A program made the translations under genes and the position numbers. 64,000 nucleotides of DNA, taken from Bacteroides salyersiae WAL 10018 = DSM 18765 = JCM 12988 (GTDB taxonomy: Bacteria > Bacteroidota > Bacteroidia > Bacteroidales > Bacteroidaceae). A model generated the notes under the pieces. It had not been told where the DNA came from and searched no databases. It saw nothing but the letters and a program-made list of their open reading frames with translations. Where the stretch lies: positions 1,571,207 to 1,635,206 of the forward strand of contig NZ_KB905466.1 of the NCBI RefSeq assembly GCF_000381365.1, given 5' to 3'. This document shows, in pieces, positions 52,468 to 61,806 of this stretch; position 1 is the first letter of the stretch; every line of letters begins with the position of its first letter.

Positions 52468-53469
52468 CTATTCTTTCATCATCTTAAAGATCGCTTCTCC
52501 TTGAGAAGATTTATTTCTATATAAAACAAAATATACACCTTGTATAAGGTTCGAAACATCAATCTCACTCATCGGAACTCCCACATATTTCACAAGCCGT
52601 CCTCTGGAATCGTATATAGATAAAGGAAAAATATCACTCATACCATCTTGCACAAACAAAATATTTTCTACCGGATTCGGATAGAATGGCGCATTCTCCA
52701 TTTTAACAGAGGGAGGGATAGATGTAGCCACTTTCGCAGTGTATAAAGTGTCTTCACACTCAACTGTTCCACTAAAATTATAGGAAAAAAAGCGAAAACA
52801 ACGATCCCCATCATAAAAAGGCAAAAGACCAATTCCTTTGTCCGCATCAACGTCAGCCGTAAAGAACGAAGACACTGCATGGCCTGTAAAAGACACATCT
52901 TGCTCCAAACAATAAATATTTTCCATTCTATCAGAAGTAATCTGTATCGTCATGTATGCGTCATCATATATATTCCATTGGGCATCGTAGTTACTCCAGG
53001 TTACATCCAACACTCTAACCTTCGGTAAAGAGGGAAGTAAATTTATATAAAAGTCTCTATCAAGTTGTATTTTTCGTCCTTGATACTCTCCCGAAAAGGT
53101 TACTTTCCCTTTAAAATAAACTGAGCTATCATTTTCTATCGTGTATCTTCGATACTTGGGATCAGAATATCCATATCCTGCCAATGAATTTATCACAATC
53201 CCATAATCCAATGAAGCTGCATCTTTCACTTTCACGTAATTTCCCTGCTCTACTTCGACCCCAAAACCCCATTCGCAAACATTCGGAATTATGATCTTCC
53301 CCCAATTATCTACAACATGAAAAGCACAACTATCATCCAGTAATAAAGCTCCGTACTCATCTAAAGAGATATCACTCGATTTTATTACAGTTCCAGAAAG
53401 AGTATAATTATTTTGCGTATAGACACTCAAAGAACAAGTAACAATCAATATAAAAACCAAACATTTCAT
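52468..53469 (-). CDS. secreted protein with T9SS-like C-terminal domain
   Basis: The protein is 333 aa from ATG 53469, whose ATG shares one base with the TGA of the upstream gene (TGATG), so the two are coupled; an open frame upstream is not used. The signal peptide MKCLVFILIVTCSLSVYTQ is clear. The body is beta-rich with no known catalytic motif. The C-terminus (FYPNPVENILFVQDGMSD, then IYDSRGRLVKYV and LIQGVYFVLYRN) is a standard Por-secretion-type sorting domain, predicting export through the outer membrane. Function unknown. Confidence 0.75.
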   Translation of the reverse strand: MKCLVFILIVTCSLSVYTQNNYTLSGTVIKSSDISLDEYGALLLDDSCAFHVVDNWGKIIIPNVCEWGFGVEVEQGNYVKVKDAASLDYGIVINSLAGYGYSDPKYRRYTIENDSSVYFKGKVTFSGEYQGRKIQLDRDFYINLLPSLPKVRVLDVTWSNYDAQWNIYDDAYMTIQITSDRMENIYCLEQDVSFTGHAVSSFFTADVDADKGIGLLPFYDGDRCFRFFSYNFSGTVECEDTLYTAKVATSIPPSVKMENAPFYPNPVENILFVQDGMSDIFPLSIYDSRGRLVKYVGVPMSEIDVSNLIQGVYFVLYRNKSSQGEAIFKMMKE

Positions 53470-55184
53470 CACTGACACATTTTTCGGGTTACTGTTTTGC
53501 CATTCGTATATGTAAGTGTTACGATGTATATTCCTTTTGACAAACAACTAACAGATTCATAATTATCTGTTCGAAGAACTATTCTCCCCTGTATATCCCT
53601 TACTTCTATTTGTGCAATTTCTGAGTTTATAACCTCTTCTTGTATTAAAGTAGAATGATTTAAGAGTTCCATCTGATTTGGAATTTCTACAGTATAATAT
53701 ACTTTTCCCTCATTATTACTTAATTCCATATCAACCCAAGACATTCCTATCATAAAAATACGTTTAAACCTGAGATGAGCAATATAAGGTTCATAATAAA
53801 AGTGCGTATTGACTATATCTCCAAATTCTTCAGACTGTTCTACATAAAGATAATCAGCCCCATCATATATCACAGTGATATCAAGATTATAATATCTTGT
53901 TCCAGAAATTGGAGTTATAGAATCCACTTTCACAGAGATAAAGGTTGGTTTAGTACTAAGATACACATGAAATACTTTAGACACCTCCTTACCACCAACA
54001 ATAGCATTCAAGCTTATTTTACCCTTAATATCACCGTTTACATTTTTCCTATATTTAGCTAATTCATCCACTTTATCTATTGCAAACTCAGAAGATTCTC
54101 CCTTTTTTATGAGAACATAATCCATCTCGTTATTCAACAATTCATATTTCCACGAATACTTTATTATATTTCCGGAAGGAATCTCCGCACGAAAACTATA
54201 ACCTCGCGTCGCAGAAGCCATCCCCGTATTATCAATACCATCTGCTACAATTTTCAACCCTTTTTCCGGTTCTTTCCAACCAATTGTCTCAAGAACTTCC
54301 TGTGTTTTTCTATCTACTTGCTGATTCTTGTCTCCAATTCTCATATTGTATGACATCAAATCCCCTGTTGTATCAAAATAACTTAGATAATTATAGCCCT
54401 GAAATTCCGGTGAAGCATATAATTTAAGATTCTCATTATTAGTAGTTTTATAATAAACATTGTTTCCTGTTACAAATGAAACAAGTTCCTGACTCGTACG
54501 TCCATTATTAGGCATTTCATTTAAACACACGTTATTGGAATTTATAACAAAATCATCAAAAGGAGAAAAGCATCTTCTTACAAAAAAAGTAATACCTTTC
54601 GTAGAATTATCAATGACAGATGATCCAAATCCTAATGACATCGCAATAGCACGTAACATTGCCGTTGTAAGATTCTTCTTATTTATTGTTTCTCCACTAA
54701 AGCTATAATCCCAATCCACATCGTCATTTATTTTAATTATAGCATCCTCTACATTTCTTTTATCATCTGACAAAAAGTTCATAAAATAGCTCTGAGAATA
54801 CATTTTAGTAGTACCTAACAAAGACGTATATCGTACCTGAGCCTCAAAATCCTCTGCTCCCACCCCCATTTTCTCTTTCTCAAATTTTAGAACAACTTTC
54901 TTAGGGATATACAACTTTTCTTCCCACAATTGTGCAGCAACTTTTATACAGCATTGCATTTCTTCGCTCATTCCCGCTTCACATTGTACTTCAATAATCC
55001 CTCCAAAATCACTATTAGAACGTTCTGTTCGTAACAAGCAAGGCTTTATGGTTTGCAAAGCTGTTGGAGCAGTATCAAGACGCCCTTTAAAAACCAAAAT
55101 CGTATCTTGTTGAGCTATCAACAAACCGATGCTCTGTGCCATCAATAGAACGATTAATATCGGCAAATGCTTCTTCATCATCAT
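53469..55184 (-). CDS. secreted protein with degenerate metalloprotease-like domain and T9SS-like tail
   Basis: The 571-aa protein has a signal peptide ending near IGLLIAQ. It is a paralogue, in layout, of the 50516 gene product. The segment LTTAMLRAIAMSLGFGSSVID stands where active relatives read T-V-A-L-H-E-I-G-H-x-L-G-F. The His-Glu-His triad is absent, so it is probably a non-catalytic fold. Beta domains follow, and the C-terminus (EVRDIQGRIVLRTDNY, then LSKGIYIVTLTYTNG) is a sorting domain. It is the first gene of a two-gene coupled pair; the DUF3244 gene lies 75 bp upstream. Confidence 0.75.
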   Translation of the reverse strand: MMMKKHLPILIVLLMAQSIGLLIAQQDTILVFKGRLDTAPTALQTIKPCLLRTERSNSDFGGIIEVQCEAGMSEEMQCCIKVAAQLWEEKLYIPKKVVLKFEKEKMGVGAEDFEAQVRYTSLLGTTKMYSQSYFMNFLSDDKRNVEDAIIKINDDVDWDYSFSGETINKKNLTTAMLRAIAMSLGFGSSVIDNSTKGITFFVRRCFSPFDDFVINSNNVCLNEMPNNGRTSQELVSFVTGNNVYYKTTNNENLKLYASPEFQGYNYLSYFDTTGDLMSYNMRIGDKNQQVDRKTQEVLETIGWKEPEKGLKIVADGIDNTGMASATRGYSFRAEIPSGNIIKYSWKYELLNNEMDYVLIKKGESSEFAIDKVDELAKYRKNVNGDIKGKISLNAIVGGKEVSKVFHVYLSTKPTFISVKVDSITPISGTRYYNLDITVIYDGADYLYVEQSEEFGDIVNTHFYYEPYIAHLRFKRIFMIGMSWVDMELSNNEGKVYYTVEIPNQMELLNHSTLIQEEVINSEIAQIEVRDIQGRIVLRTDNYESVSCLSKGIYIVTLTYTNGKTVTRKMCQ

Positions 55185-55258
55185 ATTATTATTAAAAGGT
55201 AGTACACTAAAATTAAAAAGAACTATTTCAATTCAAACCATCCATAGATATATCCACC

Positions 55259-55621
55259 TTATGAATTTGAAAGTTCCAATAAATAAACTCCGGGAGTATA
55301 AGCATCAATAGGAATACAATATTTCCCAGGAATATCGATCAAAAGGGAATGAGAAAGAAGTATTTGATTCTTGCCGACAATGGTCACTGTAATATCACTA
55401 CCCACTTCCATAAATTCTAATATGAGAATGTCTTTTTCAAGAGAAGCAATGACAGGTATATAAGGAATAGAACGATGGTCACCTTCATCTCCAAAATCAT
55501 CGCCTTTCCAATGACCATCTAAATTGATTTTCCCAAACGATGTAATAACAGGATTATTCCTTTGTGCAAAAGCCGTACAGTTAAGACAAATCAATAATAA
55601 TAGAATAGCACGTGTTTTCAT
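55259..55621 (-). CDS. DUF3244-family small secreted protein
   Basis: The 120-aa protein has a signal peptide ending near NCTAFAQ. The body matches the DUF3244 pattern of Bacteroides: a first strand ending GHWKGDD, then HRSIPYIPVIASLEKDILIL, then VGSDITVTIVGKNQILLS and a final Tyr-Leu-Leu-Glu strand. This is a small immunoglobulin-like beta sandwich of unknown function, often encoded beside TPR-type regulators and secreted proteins, as here. Confidence 0.82.
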   Translation of the reverse strand: MKTRAILLLLICLNCTAFAQRNNPVITSFGKINLDGHWKGDDFGDEGDHRSIPYIPVIASLEKDILILEFMEVGSDITVTIVGKNQILLSHSLLIDIPGKYCIPIDAYTPGVYLLELSNS

Positions 55622-55759
55622 TTCTTCAGTGTTTTTTAATTATGCTACAAAGCTAAGTAATTAATCTGTACCTATCGCAAACACAGAGGTAGACAGGTTA
55701 TAATACTATAAATCAAAACATTGTGTCCAATAAATACATATTTAGTGGACAATTTCAAT

Positions 55760-56089
55760 TTAGCTTTCTTGCATTTTTTGAAGAAATTCATTTAAAGATT
55801 CCTCTTTCTTTAGCCTCAAGCGCTCTTTCAGCCGGGATTTTGCTTTGAAAATAGTACGAATATCCTTACTATCAAAAACGACCATCAACTCTTTAGAGGT
55901 AAATCCTAATAATATAAACGCCAAAAGTTCAATATCATGTTTTGTCAATTGATTATGTTCTTCTTTCAATTTAACGAGAAGATCTGCATGTAAGCAATTT
56001 GCCAAATTAAATATTTTATCCCATTCTTTAGAAGTCAGTTTTTCGGCTATGACGGTTCCATTCTTCAATATCTTCATAAGTTCGCTCAC
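55760..56089 (-). CDS. C-terminal DNA-binding fragment of a frameshifted TPR regulator
   Basis: This 109-aa frame starts with a GTG and has no start site of its own. Its reading frame continues upstream without a stop (KVRDLTYQINRLAQENVELR) to the A-tract at 56179-56184. It holds LTSKEWDKIFNLANCLHADLL and LTKHDIELLAFILLGFTSKELM, the helix-turn-helix-like C-terminal domain usual in Bacteroides TPR regulators. It is best read as the tail of the 56146-57453 gene, separated by a one-base frameshift. Alone it would lack sensor and membrane parts. Confidence 0.7.
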   Translation of the reverse strand: MSELMKILKNGTVIAEKLTSKEWDKIFNLANCLHADLLVKLKEEHNQLTKHDIELLAFILLGFTSKELMVVFDSKDIRTIFKAKSRLKERLRLKKEESLNEFLQKMQES

Positions 56090-56145
56090 ATCTACTTTAC
56101 TACGAAGTTCTACATTTTCCTGAGCAAGTCGGTTTATTTGATAGG

Positions 56146-57453
56146 TCAGGTCTCTGACTTTGGAATCCGTCTCCTTTGTTTTTTATCGTCCTGTTGTTTA
56201 TACCTGTTTATTTCATTCAAAAACACAGCAATCTGCCTGTTGTTTTTCTCCAATGATTTTTCGATCTGTTTTATTTGTAATTTCGCTCGCCAATACCTAT
56301 TATAAAAATAATACGTTACACCCAAAAATAAAATGGATACCACTATAGATCCCAATTGCAATATCCTGTTTTCCAATTTAATCTGTAGCTTTTCTTTTTC
56401 TAATCTCTCTCTCTGATATCCTGTTTGAAGACGCATCAGGTCTTCCCTTTTTTTCTCATTTTCAGCAATATATAATAGTGAATCGGACTTTTCTTTCAAA
56501 GTTAAAGCTTGTTCATAGTCATGTCTGGTTTTGGCTAACCCGGCCAAACAGGCATAAGCGTCAGAACGGGTAAACAAACTGCGGCTATCCAGACAGCATT
56601 TTAAATATTCTTCCGCCAACTCTTTCTGCCCCATCAGTTGATATAAACGCCCCAAAGACATATAGTGCATTGTAAGTCTATCTTCGCGAGGTTCTTCATC
56701 AATTATTTTTAGAAAAATTTCTTCGGCTTTAAGATATTCTTTTTGAAAGCTATACATCATTCCCAACATTTTAGAAGCCCCTATTCTCAACAAGACGGGA
56801 TTATCCGAAAGTAGTTGCAAACTCTTTGTCGCGCACTGATAGACACTATCCATCTCCTGTTTTAGAAAAAAAGAACTTCCCATCGTCTGATAGGTATAAG
56901 CAACCCCCAATGTATCTTTTGCCCGATAATAGTAAACAATAGCCAGCCTGCAGGTATTGATAGCCTCATCATAAAGCGATTGTTCACGATTTAAAATCGA
57001 TATATCTGTAAGCAGTAATCCCATGATTTTGTATTCCTCCGTTTTTTCCAAAATGTGCCGGGCATCCAAAAAAGTTTTCATTGCCCGTGACGTTTCCCGC
57101 TTTCCTTGAAGCACCCGCCCGTAATAATACAACGCTTTGCCGTACTTTCGTTTATTACCGTTTTTCTTGAAATAATCAACAGCAAAAGTGATGGAAGAAT
57201 CGACAGACATATCCATATAATTTTTATCACGTGCCTGTGTCAACAACAACACATAATCTGCCCGTTTTTTGTCAGACAAATCATCAGGATCGGATATTCC
57301 ACTCAACAAATGCCAAGCACTGTCCGGATACATTTCCATACACGATTCTGCCCGTTGAAGAGTCGTCACAATCTCATCCGGCCTGGAGACACACGACCAG
57401 AAAGCTACAATAAAAAGAGATAAAAGGGTAATGGTGCTTCCGTTCTGTTTCAT
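56146..57453 (-). CDS. TPR-repeat membrane regulator, N-terminal part (frameshifted)
   Basis: The 435-aa protein has a lipobox-like signal (FIVAFWSC) and about six TPR-type repeats between residues 60 and 330 (for example YEQALTLKEKSDSLL). One membrane helix lies near 365-385 (SIVVSILFLGVTYYF), then a coiled coil. The usual family member continues into a cytosolic helix-turn-helix domain, for a total near 570 aa. Here the frame ends early in RRRIPKSET. One additional A in the T6/A6 tract at 56179-56184 would join it to 55760-56089. It may sense envelope signals and control the adjacent secreted genes; this is inference. Confidence 0.78.
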   Translation of the reverse strand: MKQNGSTITLLSLFIVAFWSCVSRPDEIVTTLQRAESCMEMYPDSAWHLLSGISDPDDLSDKKRADYVLLLTQARDKNYMDMSVDSSITFAVDYFKKNGNKRKYGKALYYYGRVLQGKRETSRAMKTFLDARHILEKTEEYKIMGLLLTDISILNREQSLYDEAINTCRLAIVYYYRAKDTLGVAYTYQTMGSSFFLKQEMDSVYQCATKSLQLLSDNPVLLRIGASKMLGMMYSFQKEYLKAEEIFLKIIDEEPREDRLTMHYMSLGRLYQLMGQKELAEEYLKCCLDSRSLFTRSDAYACLAGLAKTRHDYEQALTLKEKSDSLLYIAENEKKREDLMRLQTGYQRERLEKEKLQIKLENRILQLGSIVVSILFLGVTYYFYNRYWRAKLQIKQIEKSLEKNNRQIAVFLNEINRYKQQDDKKQRRRIPKSET

Positions 57454-57709
57454 TTGTGCATTGCATTAATTATTCCAACACTACAAAAATATAAAAAACG
57501 GAACAAACCTCCTCCTTTATCTCCAATTTATCTCAATATATGTATGACAATGATTATAGATTATAAAAGAACAAACAGCATTTTTTCACCAGACAAAAGA
57601 AAGTTTATATTCAAAGAAAAGGAGGTTTCCCCTTGATGCCTTGTAGAAACCTGTTAGTGTAGTCCGATACCCGGCACTTAAGGCGAAACGACATAGGAAT
57701 AGTCCCGAA

Positions 57710-59149
57710 TCATGCCTTTAACCGGATTACAAATCGGCTTCCTTTCCCCAGCTCACTCTGTACAGTCAGAGTTCCGCCATGCGCTTCTACAAAATCTTTA
57801 GAAATAGACAGTCCTAATCCACTCCCTTGTACCTTTGTTCCGGGCACACGGAAATAACGGTCGAAAATACTTTGATGATAACGCGGATCGATACCTTTAC
57901 CAAAATCCTGTACATAAAGTTCCACATAATTTCCATCCTGTTGTGCACCGATAACGACACGGCCATTTTCTTTAGAATAACGGATGGCATTGCTCAGCAA
58001 ATTGGTAAGCACCCAAGCTATCTTCTCACTATCTACGAACAGTTTACTAATTTTCTCTTCCGGATATTCCACCTCAATCTGTATATTAAATTTATCAGCT
58101 TGCACCTGATTTGCCTTGATTGCATATTCTATCAGTTCAATAGGCTTAGTGATTTTAGGCATCATTTGCAATTTTCCGGCTTCCACTTGCGTCATATTCA
58201 GCAACTCTCCGGTGATTTCAAGCAGACGCTGGCTATTTTCCTTAATGCTTTTAGATAATTGCCCCTGTTCTTCATTCAAAACTCCCACACGTTTGTCCTC
58301 CAACAACTGAAGACTCATCATGATAGCGGAAATAGGAGTTTTCAATTCATGGGAGATCGTAGAAATAAAGGTGGTTTTAGCAGAATCCAATTCTTTGAAT
58401 TCCGTAATATTCTTCAAAAGAATGACATCCCCCAACCTATGAGGTTCACCTTGCCCAACACCGGTATTATTAATAGGAATATAGGAAGCCTTGAAATAAC
58501 TTTCTTTATTGTCGGCATATATCTTTAATGGTTCTTCCTTATTTCCGGGAGTTACCAGTTCACGAATCAAACGGCGGAGCAGGTCATTCTTCAATGATAA
58601 TTCCTCTGCCGACTTACGAATGACATTTTCCCTTTTCAAGTTAAGAACATTCAATGCTTCATTATTAATGAAAAGAATCTCGCGTTCGGTATTCAAACCG
58701 ATGATCGGTTCATTGATACTATTTACAATAGCTTCCAAGAACTTTTTGGCTGCAAGAATATCGGCCAAAGTGCTGGCCCGGTATTCAGTCAAACGTTCCG
58801 CCATGCGATTGAAACTGTCGGCTACTTCACGAAATTCTTCATTTCCTTTCATCTCGAGCCGTTTCTCATAATTATGGTTGGCTATCTCAAGAATTCCCTG
58901 TTTAAGTTCTTTTATAGGCCGACTGATGGAGCGAGGAAGCCAAAACAACAAAAAAAGTCCCGTCAGGATGCAAATTCCTCCCGTGACAGAAACCCACAGC
59001 AAAGCGCGTTCCAGCCCGGGCATAGCTGCCGGACTATCGGGCTCGGTAGCTGTCAATATCTGCAAATTAACAACAGAAAGCGTCACCAGCAGGATAATCA
59101 TGCCTGCCAACATTCCAATACCCAAAAGTAATTTCGTTTTTATATTCAT
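57710..59149 (-). CDS. sensor histidine kinase of the kdp locus
   Basis: The 479-aa protein has two membrane helices (about 7-29 and 50-75), a HAMP domain (to about 130; RSISRPIKELKQGILEIANH) and a PAS-like domain (about 135-250). The HisKA domain has phospho-acceptor His in TFISTISHELKTPISAIM (about residue 275). The HATPase domain has N (LLSNAIRYS), G1 (VQDFGKGID) and G2 (GSGLGLSISKDFVEAHGG) boxes. It sits just after the separate KdpD sensor gene, so it probably provides the kinase half that E. coli KdpD carries in one chain. No response regulator is visible in the window. Confidence 0.9.
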   Translation of the reverse strand: MNIKTKLLLGIGMLAGMIILLVTLSVVNLQILTATEPDSPAAMPGLERALLWVSVTGGICILTGLFLLFWLPRSISRPIKELKQGILEIANHNYEKRLEMKGNEEFREVADSFNRMAERLTEYRASTLADILAAKKFLEAIVNSINEPIIGLNTEREILFINNEALNVLNLKRENVIRKSAEELSLKNDLLRRLIRELVTPGNKEEPLKIYADNKESYFKASYIPINNTGVGQGEPHRLGDVILLKNITEFKELDSAKTTFISTISHELKTPISAIMMSLQLLEDKRVGVLNEEQGQLSKSIKENSQRLLEITGELLNMTQVEAGKLQMMPKITKPIELIEYAIKANQVQADKFNIQIEVEYPEEKISKLFVDSEKIAWVLTNLLSNAIRYSKENGRVVIGAQQDGNYVELYVQDFGKGIDPRYHQSIFDRYFRVPGTKVQGSGLGLSISKDFVEAHGGTLTVQSELGKGSRFVIRLKA

Positions 59150-59221
59150 AATAAATAATTTAGTAATGTGTCAAATATGCCAATGTGCCAATTAAAGAAA
59201 TCGGGTACATCTGCACATTAT

Positions 59222-60349
59222 CTATTCCACTGCAAGTATAATCAAATCTACGTTCGCTTGTGCTAAATCAGCTAAAAACTTTTTATAACCGAATACGGTA
59301 GAAAAGACTTTCGGTATACGGAGATTCGGGCTCCCCATACAAATTGTGGTAATCTGCTTTTCACGGCAAACATCGACAATACTTTTCAATATGTCTTTCG
59401 ATTGTACCTGCACAACCTCGCCTCCCAATTCCGCCACCAATTTAAAATGATTCAACAGATATCGTTGGCTTGCTAAATCAATTCGATCCATACTCTCACG
59501 CGGAGTCTGCACATAAAGTGCAATGAAAGAGGTATTATAACGGGTAGCGAGCCGCGCCACCTTACGAATGATCCGTCTCGGACTTTTTTCATGGCTACTG
59601 ATGCAAGCCATAAAACGTTCATGCCGTATCCCGACGCTGGCTACCACCTCATTTTCCACTTTCTTCTCGACACGCAATGCTACCTCTTTTAATGCCAACT
59701 CCCGAAGCTGAAGAATGTTCTCGGTTTTAAAGAAATTATTCAAGGCCATCTCTATTTTTTCCGGACGATAGATTTTTCCGGCCTTCAAACGGGTTATCAG
59801 CTCTTCGGCAGTAAGGTCGATGTTCACCACTTCATCCGCTTCTTGCAACACACTATCGGGCACCCGTTCTTTCACCTCAATGCCACAAATATCCTGTACT
59901 TCTTCATTTACACTTTCAATATGCTGAATGTTAATAGCAGAAATCACATTTATGCCTTCGTCAAGCAGAGTCATTACATCCTGCCAACGTTTTTCATTTA
60001 AACTCCCTTCCACATTAGTGTGGGCAAGTTCATCCACAACAACAATCTCCGGGTGGATACGAATGATGGTTTCCAAATCCATCTCTTCCAGTTCTTTACC
60101 CTTATAAAAGATTTTCCTCCGGGAAATCACCGGTAGACCTTCCAACATTGCCTCCGTACCGGCACGCCCATGTGTCTCCACATAACCAATCCGCACATCC
60201 ACACCATTATCAAGCAGTTCACGCGCTTCTTGCAACATTCGATAAGTTTTACCTACCCCGGCAATCATTCCGATGTAAATTTTGAACTTCCCCCGGCGCG
60301 ACTTCTTTATCAGGTCCAGAAAATGTTGTACACTTTCTTCTCTCTCCAT
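59222..60349 (-). CDS. kdpD: KdpD N-terminal sensor protein (KdpD and UspA-like domains only)
   Basis: The protein is 375 aa from ATG 60349; longer starts at 60373 and 60385 are possible. The KdpD domain has a Walker A-type loop IGMIAGVGKTYRML (about 27-40), GYVETHGRAGTEAM, and VVVDELAHTNVEGS. The UspA-like domain (about 240-375) has the VASVGIRHERFMACI start. The membrane region and histidine kinase half of E. coli KdpD are absent. They are encoded separately at 57710-59149. It would sense low potassium or turgor and control kdpABC. Confidence 0.88.
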   Translation of the reverse strand: MEREESVQHFLDLIKKSRRGKFKIYIGMIAGVGKTYRMLQEARELLDNGVDVRIGYVETHGRAGTEAMLEGLPVISRRKIFYKGKELEEMDLETIIRIHPEIVVVDELAHTNVEGSLNEKRWQDVMTLLDEGINVISAINIQHIESVNEEVQDICGIEVKERVPDSVLQEADEVVNIDLTAEELITRLKAGKIYRPEKIEMALNNFFKTENILQLRELALKEVALRVEKKVENEVVASVGIRHERFMACISSHEKSPRRIIRKVARLATRYNTSFIALYVQTPRESMDRIDLASQRYLLNHFKLVAELGGEVVQVQSKDILKSIVDVCREKQITTICMGSPNLRIPKVFSTVFGYKKFLADLAQANVDLIILAVE

Positions 60350-60452
60350 CCTATATCTATTTAAGAATGACATAGCCCGTAACAATAATCACTATTGCTA
60401 CGAGCCCTACAACTAATTCATGAGATTCTCAAAAAAAATGTTGAAATCACAA

Positions 60453-61214
60453 TCAAGGTCTCAACGTTATCCCAAATACCAAATGGGCATCCTCCATGCG
60501 GGGATTCCAGATGGCCTGCGCAAAAACAGGTAATGAGAATTTATCCGTAAGCCGAATGGCCGTAGTTCCTTTCAATGCTACATTAGTTACAGCAAAACCA
60601 TTACAATTATATTGTCGAGCCGCCTTGTAAGGAACAATACCACAAGTTACATTCAAATCTACTGATTTTAAAGAAAACGGATAATTGAATTCGACATAAG
60701 AGGAGTAATTCTGCTTTTCCTCACCTTTGTCGTTCAGTTTCTTGTCCATACCAGCAAACATGGTATACCATGCAATAGATAAAGGAAACTTTTCGACCGG
60801 TAACGTGTAAGCTAACCCAGCCTCAAAATGGTGAGCCGTTTCATGACTTTTAAAGTTAAAATACTTTCCACGTCCTTGACCTGCCCACCAAAGATCGGCA
60901 ACCGAGAGAGTAAGACCACTTTCACCAAATGTATAAGCAGCTGTCAGATCAATCTCTTTATTTGCCATCCCTTCGGTGGATGCATACCCGTCAAAATCAG
61001 TAGATCCCCAAGCTGTCAGCGAAAATCCCCCAACACTGAATGCCAAGGTCGGTTGAAAACTCGCTCCTGTCTGATACATACCACGCCAAACATAAGAACT
61101 GACAAGATCTCCCTGAACTGTAAATTCCTGTGCATTCGCATTTGTTATCCCCATGAAACCAGATACTGTAACAGTTAATAAACTAACAACTAATTCTTTA
61201 CTAAAAATCTTCAT
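60453..61214 (-). CDS. TorF-like predicted outer-membrane protein in the kdp operon
   Basis: The 253-aa protein has a signal peptide ending near NANAQ. The body opens FTVQGDLVSSYVWRGMYQTGASFQPTLAF and alternates aromatic strands to a terminal VFGITLRP. This resembles the TorF family of putative porins (recognised by the YVWRG motif). It lies 9 bp after kdpC and before kdpD, so it is co-expressed with the potassium pump. Its job could be an outer-membrane route for potassium, but this is inference from location. Confidence 0.8.
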   Translation of the reverse strand: MKIFSKELVVSLLTVTVSGFMGITNANAQEFTVQGDLVSSYVWRGMYQTGASFQPTLAFSVGGFSLTAWGSTDFDGYASTEGMANKEIDLTAAYTFGESGLTLSVADLWWAGQGRGKYFNFKSHETAHHFEAGLAYTLPVEKFPLSIAWYTMFAGMDKKLNDKGEEKQNYSSYVEFNYPFSLKSVDLNVTCGIVPYKAARQYNCNGFAVTNVALKGTTAIRLTDKFSLPVFAQAIWNPRMEDAHLVFGITLRP

Positions 61215-61222
61215 ACCTTAAA

Positions 61223-61795
61223 CTATTTTTTTGCTTCTTCCAAAGCTACATTCAACTTTAATACATTTACTTTCTCTGTCCCAAAAAGCCCCAACAAAGG
61301 TTTTTCCACGGATTTATCTACAATCGCCCTTACCGCTTCTTCGCTTAAGCCACGTGCCTGGGCCACTCTTTTTACTTGTACGTAGGCACAAGCCGGAGTA
61401 ATATTGGGGTCCAAACCCGAACCACTGGCCGTCACCATCTCAGCAGGCACCTCACTACGCTTCAAATAGGGATGATGAATCAGGAAAGAATCGATACGTG
61501 CCTCTACTTCGGCCAAATACTCAGGATTAGTAGGCCCCTTGTTGCTACCACCGGAACTGGCAGCGTCATAACCATCGCCGGCACACGAAGGACGGCTCCA
61601 AAAATAAATATCTTTTGTAAAAGCCTGCCCTACATTAGCAGCTCCGACAACTTCACCATTTAATGTTACAACTTCCGCATTACCGTTGTTAGGGCCGGCA
61701 AATTGTGCAAACAGCCACAAGATAAAAATGTAAAACACAGAAAAAAATATACAGAAGGCAAGAGTTATTTTTAATGATTTCAATAAAGTTTTCAT
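61223..61795 (-). CDS. kdpC: KdpC, subunit of the potassium-transporting ATPase
   Basis: The 190-aa protein has one N-terminal membrane helix (about 10-32) and a periplasmic domain with the family motifs IYFWSRPSCAGDGYDAASSGGSNKGPTNP (recognised in its SRPS and SGGSN parts) and ASGSGLDPNITPACAYVQ. It stabilises the KdpA/KdpB complex. It is 12 bp downstream of kdpB in the operon. Confidence 0.95.
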   Translation of the reverse strand: MKTLLKSLKITLAFCIFFSVFYIFILWLFAQFAGPNNGNAEVVTLNGEVVGAANVGQAFTKDIYFWSRPSCAGDGYDAASSGGSNKGPTNPEYLAEVEARIDSFLIHHPYLKRSEVPAEMVTASGSGLDPNITPACAYVQVKRVAQARGLSEEAVRAIVDKSVEKPLLGLFGTEKVNVLKLNVALEEAKK

Positions 61796-61806
61796 TACTA
61801 CACGAT

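Noticed and set aside
56179-56184. Programmed -1 frameshift at the A-tract
   Set aside because: The 0-frame codons are T AAA AAA C, so the P-site tRNA would re-pair poorly, and no clear downstream stimulatory stem was seen. An indel or phase variation is more likely.
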